From NCBI GenBank assembly GCA_017516785.1, contig JAFXAV010000017.1:1-52760 (forward strand): a stretch of DNA of 52,760 nt, written 5' to 3'. Positions within the stretch are counted from its first letter, which is position 1, and every line of letters begins with the position of its first letter. Shown here one piece after another: positions 8,196 to 15,746 of this stretch. This DNA is from Oscillospiraceae bacterium. GTDB lineage: Bacteria; Bacillota_A; Clostridia; Oscillospirales; Oscillospiraceae. A model generated the notes under the pieces. The model was not told where the DNA came from and did no database searches. It saw only the letters and a program-made list of their open reading frames with translations. The position numbers and the translations under genes were made by a program.

Positions 8196-8466
8196 AATCC
8201 ACAAAAGACTTTGACGGAAAACTTGTTCTTTCCAGGTATTGATCCAGAGAGCCGGCGGCTGGTGCGAGCCGGAACAGACGGGAAGGATGATCTGGTTCCC
8301 GAGTTGGTCTTGTGAACGCCATTCGGTCAGTAATGAGACACGGTAAGCCCCCGTTACAGGGCAGGACTTTGCTGGAAGTCCGGTAAGTGACTCCTTTGGG
8401 GGTAATCAGGGTGGTACCGCGAAGAAACTTCGTCCCTGAGGCTGTGCTGGCCTCAGGGACTTTTTT
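8196..8466 (+). promoter_or_regulatory. T-box leader, predicted leucine (CUG) specifier
   Basis: The leader has the stem I motif GGCTGGTGCGAGCC, the canonical T-box GGGTGGTACCGCG (8409-8421) and a terminator with arms 8432-8441 and 8451-8460 followed by six T. The codon six bases before the GAGT of the kink-turn region is CUG. An AUC three bases further upstream is the main alternative reading. The UGGU bulge fits tRNA-Leu (A discriminator). It precedes the LeuA-like gene. Confidence 0.87.
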
Positions 8467-8493
8467 ATTTCCACATGCAAGGAGAGTCGAACT

Positions 8494-9906
8494 ATGAACA
8501 GAATTAGAATCAGCGATGTGACCATGAAGCAGACCGGCAAGGAGCTGTCCCTATCCTTTAAGGAAAAGATCGAACTGGCAAAGCTTCTGGATAAGCTGGA
8601 TGTTTCTGTGATCGAGCTGGAAGGTATCCGTTCCTCCAAGATTGACAGCCTGCGGATCAAGTCCATTGCTTCTGCCGTGCAGTCCGGCACCATTGCCGTT
8701 CCGGTGCAGCTGGATGTTAAGAGCGTGGAGGAAACCTGGAATGCACTGCGGAGTGCCAAGCGCCCCCGGCTGCAGGTCTGCGCTCCTGTCAGCTCCGTGC
8801 AGATGGAATACATCTATCATAAAAAGACCGACGCCATGCTGAAGGCCGTCAGTGACACCATCGCCGCCTGCAAGGCTTTCTGTACCGATGTGGAATTTGT
8901 GGCCGACGATGCCACCCGCAGCGATCCCGCATTCCTGGCTCAGATTATCACTGCCGCCATTGAAAATGGCGCCACCACGGTTACCGTCTGCGATACCGCC
9001 GGCACCATGATGCCCGGTGAGTTCACCGCATTTCTGAAGGGACTTTACGAAGCGGTTCCTACCCTCAAGGATGTTTGCCTGGGTGTTTCCTGCTCCAATG
9101 AGCTGTCCATGGCGGACGCCTGTGTTATCGCTGCCGCCACCGCCGGCGCCGGTGAGATCAAGACCGCGGCCTACCCTGTGAACACCGCTTCTTTGGCCAA
9201 TGTTTCCCGGATCATCAAGACCCGGGGCGACAGCTTCGGTGCTGACTGCTCCGTCCGTGTGACCCAGCTGAACCGCACCGTCAACCAGATTACCTGGATG
9301 TGCCAGACCGGCCGCAGCAAGAATTCTCCCTTCGACAACGGCGTTCAGGAAGATGATTCCGGCATTTATCTGACTGCTCACGATGACCTCTCCGGCGTGA
9401 TGAAGGCTGTGGAGCGGATGGGATATGACCTGTCCGAGGAGGACGGCATCCGGGTTTTTGAAGCCTTCCAGAACATCGCCGCCAAGAAGGAAAAGGTCAC
9501 CGCCAAGGAACTGGATGCCATCGTGGCTTCCGCCGCCATGCAGGTGCCTTCCGCCTACCGGCTGGATACCTACGTCATCACCGCCGGCAACACCATTTCC
9601 TCCACTGCCCATCTGAAGCTTCGCAAAAACGACGCGCCCATGGAGGGCGTTTCCATCGGTGACGGTCCCATTGACGCCGCTTTTCTGGCTATCGAATCCA
9701 TCACCGGCTGCCACTATGAACTGGATGATTTCCAGATTCAGGCGGTTACCGAAGGCCGTGAGGCCATGGGCCAGGCCGTCGTAAAGCTGCGCAGCGGCGG
9801 CAAGCTCTACTCCGGAAAGGGTATCTCCACCGACATTGTGGGCGCCAGTATCTATGCCTACATCAGCGCCCTGAACAAAATCGTTTATGAGGAGGAAACG
9901 GTATGA
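8494..9906 (+). CDS. LeuA-like (isopropylmalate synthase family) protein lacking metal ligands
   Basis: This 470-residue protein has an HMGL-like TIM barrel (about 1-285), a linker and a C-terminal domain (about 355-465, with SYRLDTYVITAGN-type start and SIGDGPIDAAF) like the leucine-binding regulatory domain of 2-isopropylmalate synthase. The catalytic parts are altered. The family RDGEQ motif aligns with KQTGKE (residues 12-17), the HxHND metal motif with SCSNE (199-203), and the NGIGERAGN loop with a YPVNTAS segment. It therefore probably does not perform the normal Claisen condensation. It starts at an ATG with AAGGAG upstream and overlaps the next gene by four bases (ATGA). Behind a Leu-type T-box, a leucine-sensing or repurposed role is possible (inference). 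Confidence 0.85.
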   Translation: MNRIRISDVTMKQTGKELSLSFKEKIELAKLLDKLDVSVIELEGIRSSKIDSLRIKSIASAVQSGTIAVPVQLDVKSVEETWNALRSAKRPRLQVCAPVSSVQMEYIYHKKTDAMLKAVSDTIAACKAFCTDVEFVADDATRSDPAFLAQIITAAIENGATTVTVCDTAGTMMPGEFTAFLKGLYEAVPTLKDVCLGVSCSNELSMADACVIAAATAGAGEIKTAAYPVNTASLANVSRIIKTRGDSFGADCSVRVTQLNRTVNQITWMCQTGRSKNSPFDNGVQEDDSGIYLTAHDDLSGVMKAVERMGYDLSEEDGIRVFEAFQNIAAKKEKVTAKELDAIVASAAMQVPSAYRLDTYVITAGNTISSTAHLKLRKNDAPMEGVSIGDGPIDAAFLAIESITGCHYELDDFQIQAVTEGREAMGQAVVKLRSGGKLYSGKGISTDIVGASIYAYISALNKIVYEEETV

Positions 9907-12413
9907 ATCTCTCCTTTTCTACCCGAGGTTGGCCCAACCTGACCTGGGACGATATGATTGAAACTGCCCTGGACAATGGCTTCACGGGTATTGAAGTATA
10001 TAACCTTCCGAAATTTGATCCCATGCTGGAAAAGGGCGGCCCCTTCCACAAGCACAAGGTGGCGGCCACTGTCCGGCAGCTGCGGGATCTGAAGCTGACC
10101 ATTCCCTGTTTCGACACATCCATGGACCTGTCCGACGGCGATAGCTGCGTGGAGGCCTTGAAGAATCTGATGCAGGTGGCCCATGATGCCCATGTGCCTT
10201 ATGTTGTGGCCTGCGCCCTTCATGAAAACGAAGAACAGGTTCGCAAGAACCTCTCCCAGCTGGAACCCGCCGCTGAAAAGGCCGGTATTTGTCTGCTGAT
10301 CAAGACGTCTGGCATCTATGCGGACACCGGACGTCTGCGCACCATGCTGGAAAGCTTCGCCAGCGACTATATGGGCGCCCTGTGGGATATGCACCACCCC
10401 TACCGCGACTTTGACGAGAGCGCTGATACCACCATCAAGAATCTGGGCACCTACGTCAAGCACTGCCACCTCCGGGACTCCGATGACAAGCATACCTATA
10501 ATCTCATCGGCGAGGGTACCATGCCCGTGGCGGATATGATCCGTGCCCTGTCCTCCATCAACTACGATGGTTTTGTGTCTCTGGAATGGAAGACCGAATG
10601 GATGGAAGATCTTCAGGAAAAGGACGTCATTTTCCCCCATTTCGTAAACTACATGAGCCGCTTCGGCAGCACCCGCAGCCGGAAGAAATCCCTTTACTAT
10701 AACCATGACGGCACGGGCCAGTATGTTTGGAAGAAAGACGACCTGATTGATCTGACCTTCCCCCAGGTGCTGGACCGGATGGTTGAGGAATTCCCCGACC
10801 AGTATGCCTTCAAATACACCACCCTGGATTACACCCGTACCTATGAGGAATTCCGGGACGATGTGGATAATTTTGCCCGTTCCCTGATTTCTCTGGGTGT
10901 CCGCCCCGGCATGAAGGTTGCAATCTGGGCCACCAACGTGCCTGCCTGGTATATCACCTTCTGGGCAACCACCAAGATCGGTGCGGTGCTGGTCACCGTG
11001 AATACCGCCTACAAGATCCACGAGGCGGAGTACCTGCTGCGCCAGTCCGATACTCACACCCTGGTGATGATCGAATCTGCTCTGGATTCCAATTATAAAA
11101 ACATCATCAACGAGATCTGCCCGGAACTTGCCAAAACCAAGGCGGGAGATCCTCTCCACTGCAAGCGGCTACCCTTCCTGAGAAATGTCATCACCGTGGG
11201 CTTCCGTCAGCCGGGTAGCCTGACTTTTGAAGAGGCCATGGACCGGGCTGACCTGACGCCCATTGAGGAAGTCCACCGGATGGCCGCCAATGTCCGGCCC
11301 GATGATGTCTGCAACATGCAGTATACCTCCGGCACCACCGGCTTCCCCAAGGGCGTTATGCTTACTCATTATAATGTTGTCAACAACGGCAAGTGCATCG
11401 GCGACCGGATGGGTCTAAGTACCGCCGACCGCATGATGATTCAGGTGCCTATGTTCCACTGCTTCGGCATGACATTGTCCATGACGTCTTCTATGACCCA
11501 CGGCGCCACCATGTGTCCCATGCCTTATTTCTCTGCCAAGGCATCCCTTGCCTGCATCAATCAGGAGCGGATTACCTGCTTCAACGGCGTTCCCACCATG
11601 TTCATCGCCATGTTCAACCACCCGGACTACCGCAAGACGGACTTTTCCTACATGCGAACCGGCATCATGGCAGGCGCAGGCTGTCCTCCGGAACTGATGA
11701 AGCGGGCCGCCCAGCCGGACGAAATGAACATGTACGGCATCGTCTCCGTCTACGGCCAGACAGAATGCGCCCCCGGCAATACCATGTCCTCCTGGACCGA
11801 CTCTCTGGAAGTTCGCACCGAGACCGTCGGCTACGACTTCCCCCATGTGGAGTGCAAGATCATCGATCCCGAAACCGGTCTGGAAGTTGGCCCCGGTGTC
11901 AACGGTGAGTTCTGCGCCCGTGGCTACAATACCATGAAGGGCTACTACAAGATGCCCGAAGCCACCCGGGACACCATCGATGAAGAGGGCTGGCTCCACT
12001 CCGGCGACCTGGCCTGCAAGGATGAACAGGGCAACTACCGCATCACCGGCCGACTGAAGGATATGATCATCCGCGGCGGTGAGAACATCTACCCCAAGGA
12101 GATCGAGGAATTCATCTATACTCATCCTGCTGTCAAGGATGTACAGGTTATCGGCGTTCCCGATAAGAAGTACGGCGAGGAGATTTTTGCCAGCATCGTG
12201 CTGAAGGAAAAGGATTCCATCACCGCTGATGAGATGTTCGCCTATATCCGGGCAAGCATGGCCCGCCACAAGGTGCCCAAGTACATCGAATTTGTGGATG
12301 CCTTCCCCATGAATGCCGCCGGTAAGGTCCTCAAGTACAAGATGCGTGAGGATGCTGCCAAGCGATACAATCTGACAGGCGACGGTTCTGATACCGCTGG
12401 TCCCGGCAAGTAA
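9903..12413 (+). CDS. TIM-barrel (sugar isomerase/AP-endonuclease 2 type)-acyl-CoA synthetase fusion
   Basis: This 836-residue protein joins two domains. Residues 1 to about 255 form a xylose-isomerase-like TIM barrel with ALWDMHHPYR, KHCHLRDSD and SLEWK metal-ligand segments. Where many relatives have a first ligand Glu (LLIET-like) this protein has LLIKTSG, so the metal site may be incomplete. Residues about 265-830 are an ACSF2-like AMP-forming acyl-CoA synthetase with QYTSGTTGFPKG, the GRLKDMIIRGGENIYPKEIE hinge and the NAAGKVLKYK catalytic lysine. The start overlaps the LeuA-like stop, so the two are translationally coupled under the Leu T-box. Isovalerate would be the matching acid if the pathway model holds. 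I do not know this fusion as a characterised enzyme. Confidence 0.88.
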   Translation: MNLSFSTRGWPNLTWDDMIETALDNGFTGIEVYNLPKFDPMLEKGGPFHKHKVAATVRQLRDLKLTIPCFDTSMDLSDGDSCVEALKNLMQVAHDAHVPYVVACALHENEEQVRKNLSQLEPAAEKAGICLLIKTSGIYADTGRLRTMLESFASDYMGALWDMHHPYRDFDESADTTIKNLGTYVKHCHLRDSDDKHTYNLIGEGTMPVADMIRALSSINYDGFVSLEWKTEWMEDLQEKDVIFPHFVNYMSRFGSTRSRKKSLYYNHDGTGQYVWKKDDLIDLTFPQVLDRMVEEFPDQYAFKYTTLDYTRTYEEFRDDVDNFARSLISLGVRPGMKVAIWATNVPAWYITFWATTKIGAVLVTVNTAYKIHEAEYLLRQSDTHTLVMIESALDSNYKNIINEICPELAKTKAGDPLHCKRLPFLRNVITVGFRQPGSLTFEEAMDRADLTPIEEVHRMAANVRPDDVCNMQYTSGTTGFPKGVMLTHYNVVNNGKCIGDRMGLSTADRMMIQVPMFHCFGMTLSMTSSMTHGATMCPMPYFSAKASLACINQERITCFNGVPTMFIAMFNHPDYRKTDFSYMRTGIMAGAGCPPELMKRAAQPDEMNMYGIVSVYGQTECAPGNTMSSWTDSLEVRTETVGYDFPHVECKIIDPETGLEVGPGVNGEFCARGYNTMKGYYKMPEATRDTIDEEGWLHSGDLACKDEQGNYRITGRLKDMIIRGGENIYPKEIEEFIYTHPAVKDVQVIGVPDKKYGEEIFASIVLKEKDSITADEMFAYIRASMARHKVPKYIEFVDAFPMNAAGKVLKYKMREDAAKRYNLTGDGSDTAGPGK

Positions 12414-12421
12414 ATATTGAA

Positions 12422-12450
12422 AAAGCACGGTGAAGTTCACCGTGCTTTTT
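12422..12450 (+). terminator. Terminator of the Leu T-box operon
   Basis: Arms AAAGCACGGTGAA (12422-12434) and TTCACCGTGCTTT (12436-12448), followed by T residues. Confidence 0.85.
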
Positions 12451-12461
12451 ACTTTGAAAAG

Positions 12462-12502
12462 GTGATTTTGTCACAGAAAATCCATGGAATCCTCGATATA
12501 AT
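12462..12502 (+). promoter_or_regulatory. Crp/Fnr-like operator and -10 of the nitroreductase gene
   Basis: GTGA-N5-TCAC (12462-12465 and 12471-12474) is centred 29 bases before the TATAAT (12497-12502), about position -41, with no usable -35 at normal spacing. The same arrangement occurs before the thioredoxin gene at 13439. This fits a class II site for a Crp/Fnr-family activator (inference). Confidence 0.65.
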
Positions 12503-12538
12503 AAAGCCACACAACAAAACACACAAGGAGGCACGATT

Positions 12539-13390
12539 ATGAACTACAGTGCATTGATCCAGAACAGAAAGTCCGTCCGGGAGTTTGCCGACAAGCAGCT
12601 TCCTGTTTCCGTCATCGAAGAAATCAAGAGCTATTATGATGCCTCTGTCCGTCGCCTGATTCCTGAACTGAAGACTGAGCTTCGCGTCTTCGGCACCGGT
12701 GCCAGGGAAGCTCTGGAAGGCGCTGCAGGCTACAATCAGTTTCTGATCGGCGCCCCTCAGTATCTGGTGCTGCTGAGTGAGGGTCACGATCAGGCTTATC
12801 TGAATGCCGGCTATATCATGGAGGATCTGATCCTGAAGCTGACCGATATGGATCTCGGCAGCTGCTGGCTGACCTTCACCGACAGCGGCGATGTGAAGAA
12901 GGCTCTGGGGATTGATTCCGATTTGGAAGTGGCGGCTGTTGCGGCTTTTGGTTACGGGAAAAAGGCTGTCAGACGGCTGCGCCTGAACATCCGCAGCATG
13001 TCCAATGTGGACCTGGCAGCAAAGCACCGCTATATGGAACCCAAGAAGAGTGTTTATGATCTGGCATTTGCAGACGGAAACATTGAAGATGTGGATTCCT
13101 ATATCGGCTTCTTTGATGACATGCTCTGGGAAGCACTCTATGCTGCATCTCTGTCTCCCAGCTACTTAAACCGTCAGGCCTACGCATTTCTGCTTCGTGA
13201 GGGCAGCGTCAGCCTGATTGCAAAGCCCGATGCCTACAACACCAAAATCGACGGCGACTTGGGTCTCGGCATTGTGCTGCACCATTTCAGCACCGTCGCT
13301 GAAAACTGGGCAGGTAGAATCAGCTGGCGTTTTGATGACGCAGCTGAAATCCCGGAAGATCACAAGCTGATCGCCGTGGCTGCTCTGTAA
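12539..13390 (+). CDS. Nitroreductase-family protein (double-domain, TM1586-like)
   Basis: This 283-residue protein is longer than the usual 170-220 residue nitroreductases. The N-terminal half has the family start (NYSALIQNRKSVREF) and a GYIMEDLILKLTDMDLGSCWL segment. A second half (from about residue 170) has a similar FFDDMLWEALYAASLSPSYLNRQ segment, as in two-lobed single-chain FMN reductases of the TM1586 type. It is expected to bind FMN and reduce small electrophiles or quinones with NAD(P)H; the substrate is unknown. It has an AAGGAGG ribosome site and its own terminator. It shares a promoter architecture with the thioredoxin gene that follows, suggesting a common redox response. Confidence 0.82.
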   Translation: MNYSALIQNRKSVREFADKQLPVSVIEEIKSYYDASVRRLIPELKTELRVFGTGAREALEGAAGYNQFLIGAPQYLVLLSEGHDQAYLNAGYIMEDLILKLTDMDLGSCWLTFTDSGDVKKALGIDSDLEVAAVAAFGYGKKAVRRLRLNIRSMSNVDLAAKHRYMEPKKSVYDLAFADGNIEDVDSYIGFFDDMLWEALYAASLSPSYLNRQAYAFLLREGSVSLIAKPDAYNTKIDGDLGLGIVLHHFSTVAENWAGRISWRFDDAAEIPEDHKLIAVAAL

Positions 13391-13404
13391 AAAAACGAAG
13401 AAAT

Positions 13405-13431
13405 GACCCGGCATCTGCCGGGTCGTTTTTT
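13405..13431 (+). terminator. Terminator after the nitroreductase gene
   Basis: Arms GACCCGGCA/TGCCGGGTC (13405-13413, 13416-13424) followed by a T run. Confidence 0.88.
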
Positions 13432-13438
13432 GTGCTTG

Positions 13439-13479
13439 GTGATATCGTCACGGAAGGAAGGCTTCTTTTCGGTTATACT
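13439..13479 (+). promoter_or_regulatory. Crp/Fnr-like operator and -10 of the thioredoxin gene
   Basis: GTGA-N5-TCAC (13439-13442, 13448-13451), 29 bases from centre to TATACT (13474-13479), then AAAGCCACA shared with the nitroreductase promoter. Geometry is identical to the 12462 site. Confidence 0.65.
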
Positions 13480-13513
13480 AAAGCCACAATAAAGAAACAA
13501 GGAGGACAACAAT

Positions 13514-13819
13514 ATGTCTGTTATGAATATCGATCAGTACAATTTCCGTGAGGAAGTTCTGGAATCTGAAAAGAAAGTTCTGCTGGATTTTTGGGCACCC
13601 TGGTGCGGTCCATGCCGGATGGTTGCTCCCATGCTGGAAGAAATCGCCGCAGAGCGGTCCGATATCAAAATTGGCAAAGTCAATGTGGATGAGGAATATG
13701 AGCTTGCAAGGGAATTTTCCGTTTTCTCCATCCCTACGCTGGTGGTGATGGAAAAGGGCGAGGTTGTCAATCAGGCTGTGGGTGCAAGACCCAAGAATCA
13801 GATTCTTGCCATGCTGTAA
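13514..13819 (+). CDS. trxA: Thioredoxin
   Basis: This 101-residue thioredoxin has the active site WCGPC at about residues 31-35, the cis-proline segment SIPTLVV near residue 75 and normal length. It is a cytoplasmic disulfide reductase. The ATG has a CAAGGAGG ribosome site. It is transcribed from its own operator-bearing promoter and is followed by a rhodanese-like remnant, suggesting a former redox operon. Confidence 0.93.
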   Translation: MSVMNIDQYNFREEVLESEKKVLLDFWAPWCGPCRMVAPMLEEIAAERSDIKIGKVNVDEEYELAREFSVFSIPTLVVMEKGEVVNQAVGARPKNQILAML

Positions 13820-13822
13820 TTT

Positions 13823-14006
13823 CTTGACAAAGGGAAGCCTGTTCATGTGACCTGCCAGAGCGGTCTGCGCAGCTACATCGCCACCCGGAGCTTGGAAGTA
13901 TGGCTTTGAAGCCTACAACTTCGCTGGAGGTTTCCGGTTCTATGATGCGGTCATGAACGACCAGGCGCTGGTTGAAAAAGCTTTCGCCTACGGTATGGAT
14001 CAGTAA
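13823..14006 (+). pseudogene. Rhodanese-domain remnant (C-terminus of a CoA-disulfide-reductase-like protein)
   Basis: Translation from 13826 gives KPVHVTCQSGLRSYIATRS, a rhodanese active-site loop, then a frame change near 13898 and YGFEAYNFAGGFRFYDAV, ending with a TAA at 14004. The two pieces fit the C-terminal rhodanese domain fused to some NADH oxidase/CoA-disulfide reductases. The N-terminal part and start codon are absent, and the frame is broken by one inserted or two missing bases. It is a decayed gene fragment directly after trxA. Confidence 0.75.
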
Positions 14007-14017
14007 AAGTAAGAAAA

Positions 14018-14043
14018 ACCCGCCCTGTTTCGACAGGGCGGGT
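14018..14043 (-). terminator. Terminator after the EamA remnant
   Basis: Perfect ten-base arms (ACCCGCCCTG/CAGGGCGGGT) with a six-base loop, followed on the minus strand by a U-rich run. Confidence 0.85.
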
Positions 14044-14053
14044 TATGTGTTTA

Positions 14054-14854
14054 TCAGTCGTGGGCGTGGGCATGGCCTTCCAGATTTTTGTGGAAGTGAC
14101 TGTGAAGGGATTCGTCGCCTTCGTGGATGTGGGTATGGGTGTGAATGTGTTCATGCTCATGGGTATGAACCAGATCGCCATGGCTGTGTTCATGGCAGTG
14201 GATATGGGTATGCTCATGGGTGTGCTGGAGGGAGATGGTATCCTTAATCATCAGAACCGTGGCGGCGATCATGACGGCAAGCCCCAGATAGAACTGCAGT
14301 GCAGGCCGTTCGCCCAGCATCAGCATACCGAAGACCACGCCCAGAAAAGGGACAATGGAATAGTAGGCGCTGGTCTTGGCGGCGCCCAGATCCTTCTGGG
14401 CACGGATATAGAAATTGATGCTGAGACCGTATGCTACAAAACCCAGCACAAGCACAGCAAAGATCCAGATGATGCCGGGAATCTTCTCGCCGATGACCAG
14501 AGCCACAATCAGGCTGCCCAGACCGGAGAAAATGCCCTTGATGGTGGTTATCTGAACGGAGGATTTGGAGCTGAGCATCCGGGTGCAGTTGTTTTCCAGA
14601 CCCCAGCAGCAGGCGGCGCCAAGAACGAAGAGGGAACCGGTGTTGAACTGGAAGCTGCCCTTTCCCTCAAATCCCAGAATGATGCTTGCAAGGGTCACCA
14701 GAGCGATGGCGAGGGCTAGCCGTCGCGAGAGAACTTCCTTGAAAACAAGAAGGGCGATCAGGGAGGTGGCGACGATTTCAAAATTGTTCAAAAGCGAGGC
14801 GTTGGCGGAACCGGTACGCTCCAGACCCAGCATCAGCAGAATCGGCGCGGGGCT
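14054..14854 (-). pseudogene. EamA/DMT transporter, 5'-truncated, with His-rich tail
   Basis: The frame reads APILLMLGLERTGSANASLL from an in-frame TAA at 14855; in EamA transporters this motif normally lies some 70-90 residues into the protein. The first two to three membrane segments are therefore missing. An ATG at 14833 could still start a 259-residue product with about seven hydrophobic segments. The last 55 residues are very His-rich (HTHEHTHIHCHEHSHGD and more), which suggests metal binding. The barstar gene abuts the truncated end, so a deletion probably joined the two loci. No convincing ribosome site precedes the ATG. Confidence 0.7.
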
Positions 14855-14858
14855 TTAC

Positions 14859-15125
14859 TTAATGGAATTCAACAGTCAAATGGGGGTTCCGGTCGGCGTG
14901 GGTCAGGCAGCGGCGGGCAGCCTTGGCATAGTTACCAAGAGCGACTTCCGCAGCGGGCCAATTCTGAATCTCCAGGGTGGTATCCTCACAGATGGCGGTC
15001 AGCACATCATGAAGGGCATCCAGATTATTGCCATAGAATTCGGGAAGGGACAGAGCATCGGAAAAGGTTCTATGTAGGCTTTCACGGCTATCGATAGCGG
15101 CACAGTCAATGGTGATGTGTTTCAT
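14859..15125 (-). CDS. Barstar-family ribonuclease inhibitor
   Basis: This 88-residue protein matches barstar in length and pattern: a start with IDCAAIDSRESLHRTFSDAL, then the LPEFYGNNLDALHDVLT helix that plugs the RNase active site. It should bind and neutralise the barnase-like enzyme encoded immediately upstream in the cytoplasm. The start codon overlaps the nuclease stop by one base (TGATG), so the two are translationally coupled. Confidence 0.93.
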   Translation of the reverse strand: MKHITIDCAAIDSRESLHRTFSDALSLPEFYGNNLDALHDVLTAICEDTTLEIQNWPAAEVALGNYAKAARRCLTHADRNPHLTVEFH

Positions 15126-15643
15126 CAGGGCTCACCGTAGAGCAGCTCGAAGCTTTCGTAATGGTCATCAGTATAGAAGATCAGACCGTCGTTGGAGAAG
15201 ACGATGCGCTTGGGGCCGCGGCTGTCGGCACCCAGAGTGTCGATGTCGCATTCGGTGTATTCCCGGCCGTCGGCTTCAGGGAGCAGACCTTCGTAGTTGC
15301 CGAAGTAGTCGCCGCCGATGCACATGCCCTCGGCGTAATCGTCCAGACCGCCGCCTTCCCAGCCCAGTTCACGGGCCTCGTCCTTGGTTATGAAGTTGGA
15401 GGGCAGATGACCATAGGTATGGATGTAAAGAGCAACGTCTTCCTTGGTGGTGTAGCTACCGTCAATGTCAATGACAACATCTTCGGTTACTTCGTCTGCT
15501 GCAGGTGCTTCCGTGACGATTGCAGCATCGGTGGGCTGTGCAGTTTCCTGGGTGGGACCAAAATCGCCCAGGAAGAAAAATACAAATGCAAATGCCAGCA
15601 GCATCATCAGAAGCGAGGGTTTTTCCTGTTTCTTGTTTCTCAT
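15125..15643 (-). CDS. Secreted or membrane-anchored barnase-type ribonuclease
   Basis: This 172-residue protein has a positively charged start, a hydrophobic segment (about 10-26) acting as signal or anchor, an acidic Thr/Ala-rich linker and a barnase domain from about residue 62. Equivalents of the catalytic residues are present: Glu131 (YTECDID), Arg142 and Arg146 (SRGPKRI) and His161 (DDHYESFE). It should cut RNA outside the cell or in rivals. The barstar gene follows with a one-base overlap. It is transcribed from a promoter at 15675-15703. Confidence 0.92.
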   Translation of the reverse strand: MRNKKQEKPSLLMMLLAFAFVFFFLGDFGPTQETAQPTDAAIVTEAPAADEVTEDVVIDIDGSYTTKEDVALYIHTYGHLPSNFITKDEARELGWEGGGLDDYAEGMCIGGDYFGNYEGLLPEADGREYTECDIDTLGADSRGPKRIVFSNDGLIFYTDDHYESFELLYGEP

Positions 15644-15674
15644 AGGGGCCTCCTGAAATTGGATTTATGGCATG

Positions 15675-15703
15675 ATTATACCGTAGAATGAGGAAAATCA
15701 CAA
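15675..15703 (-). promoter_or_regulatory. Promoter of the barnase-barstar operon
   Basis: TTGTGA (15698-15703), 17-base spacer, TATAAT (15675-15680). The -35 touches the hairpin at 15702-15733. Confidence 0.72.
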
Positions 15704-15733
15704 GGGGCAGTTTCCAAAAGAAAACTGCCCCTT
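15702..15733 (-). terminator. Hairpin after the esterase gene
   Basis: Arms AAGGGGCAGTTT (15702-15713) and AAACTGCCCCTT (15722-15733). Strong stem but only a weak U run on the minus strand. Confidence 0.6.
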
Positions 15734-15746
15734 TTCGGTTCTTTGA

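Noticed and set aside
8551..12440. Minus-strand open frames opposite the LeuA-like and fusion genes
   Set aside because: They lack ribosome sites and domains and mirror the plus-strand coding frames.
12417..12540. A normal -35/-10 promoter (TTGTCA with TATAAT) before the nitroreductase gene
   Set aside because: The spacing would be 23 bases; the conserved GTGA-N5-TCAC site in the same position as before trxA explains the region better.
14045..14240. Tandem repeat or small array in the GTG/CAT-rich stretch
   Set aside because: It encodes the His-rich tail of the EamA protein on the minus strand; the apparent repetition is codon-level (CAT/CAC/GAG).
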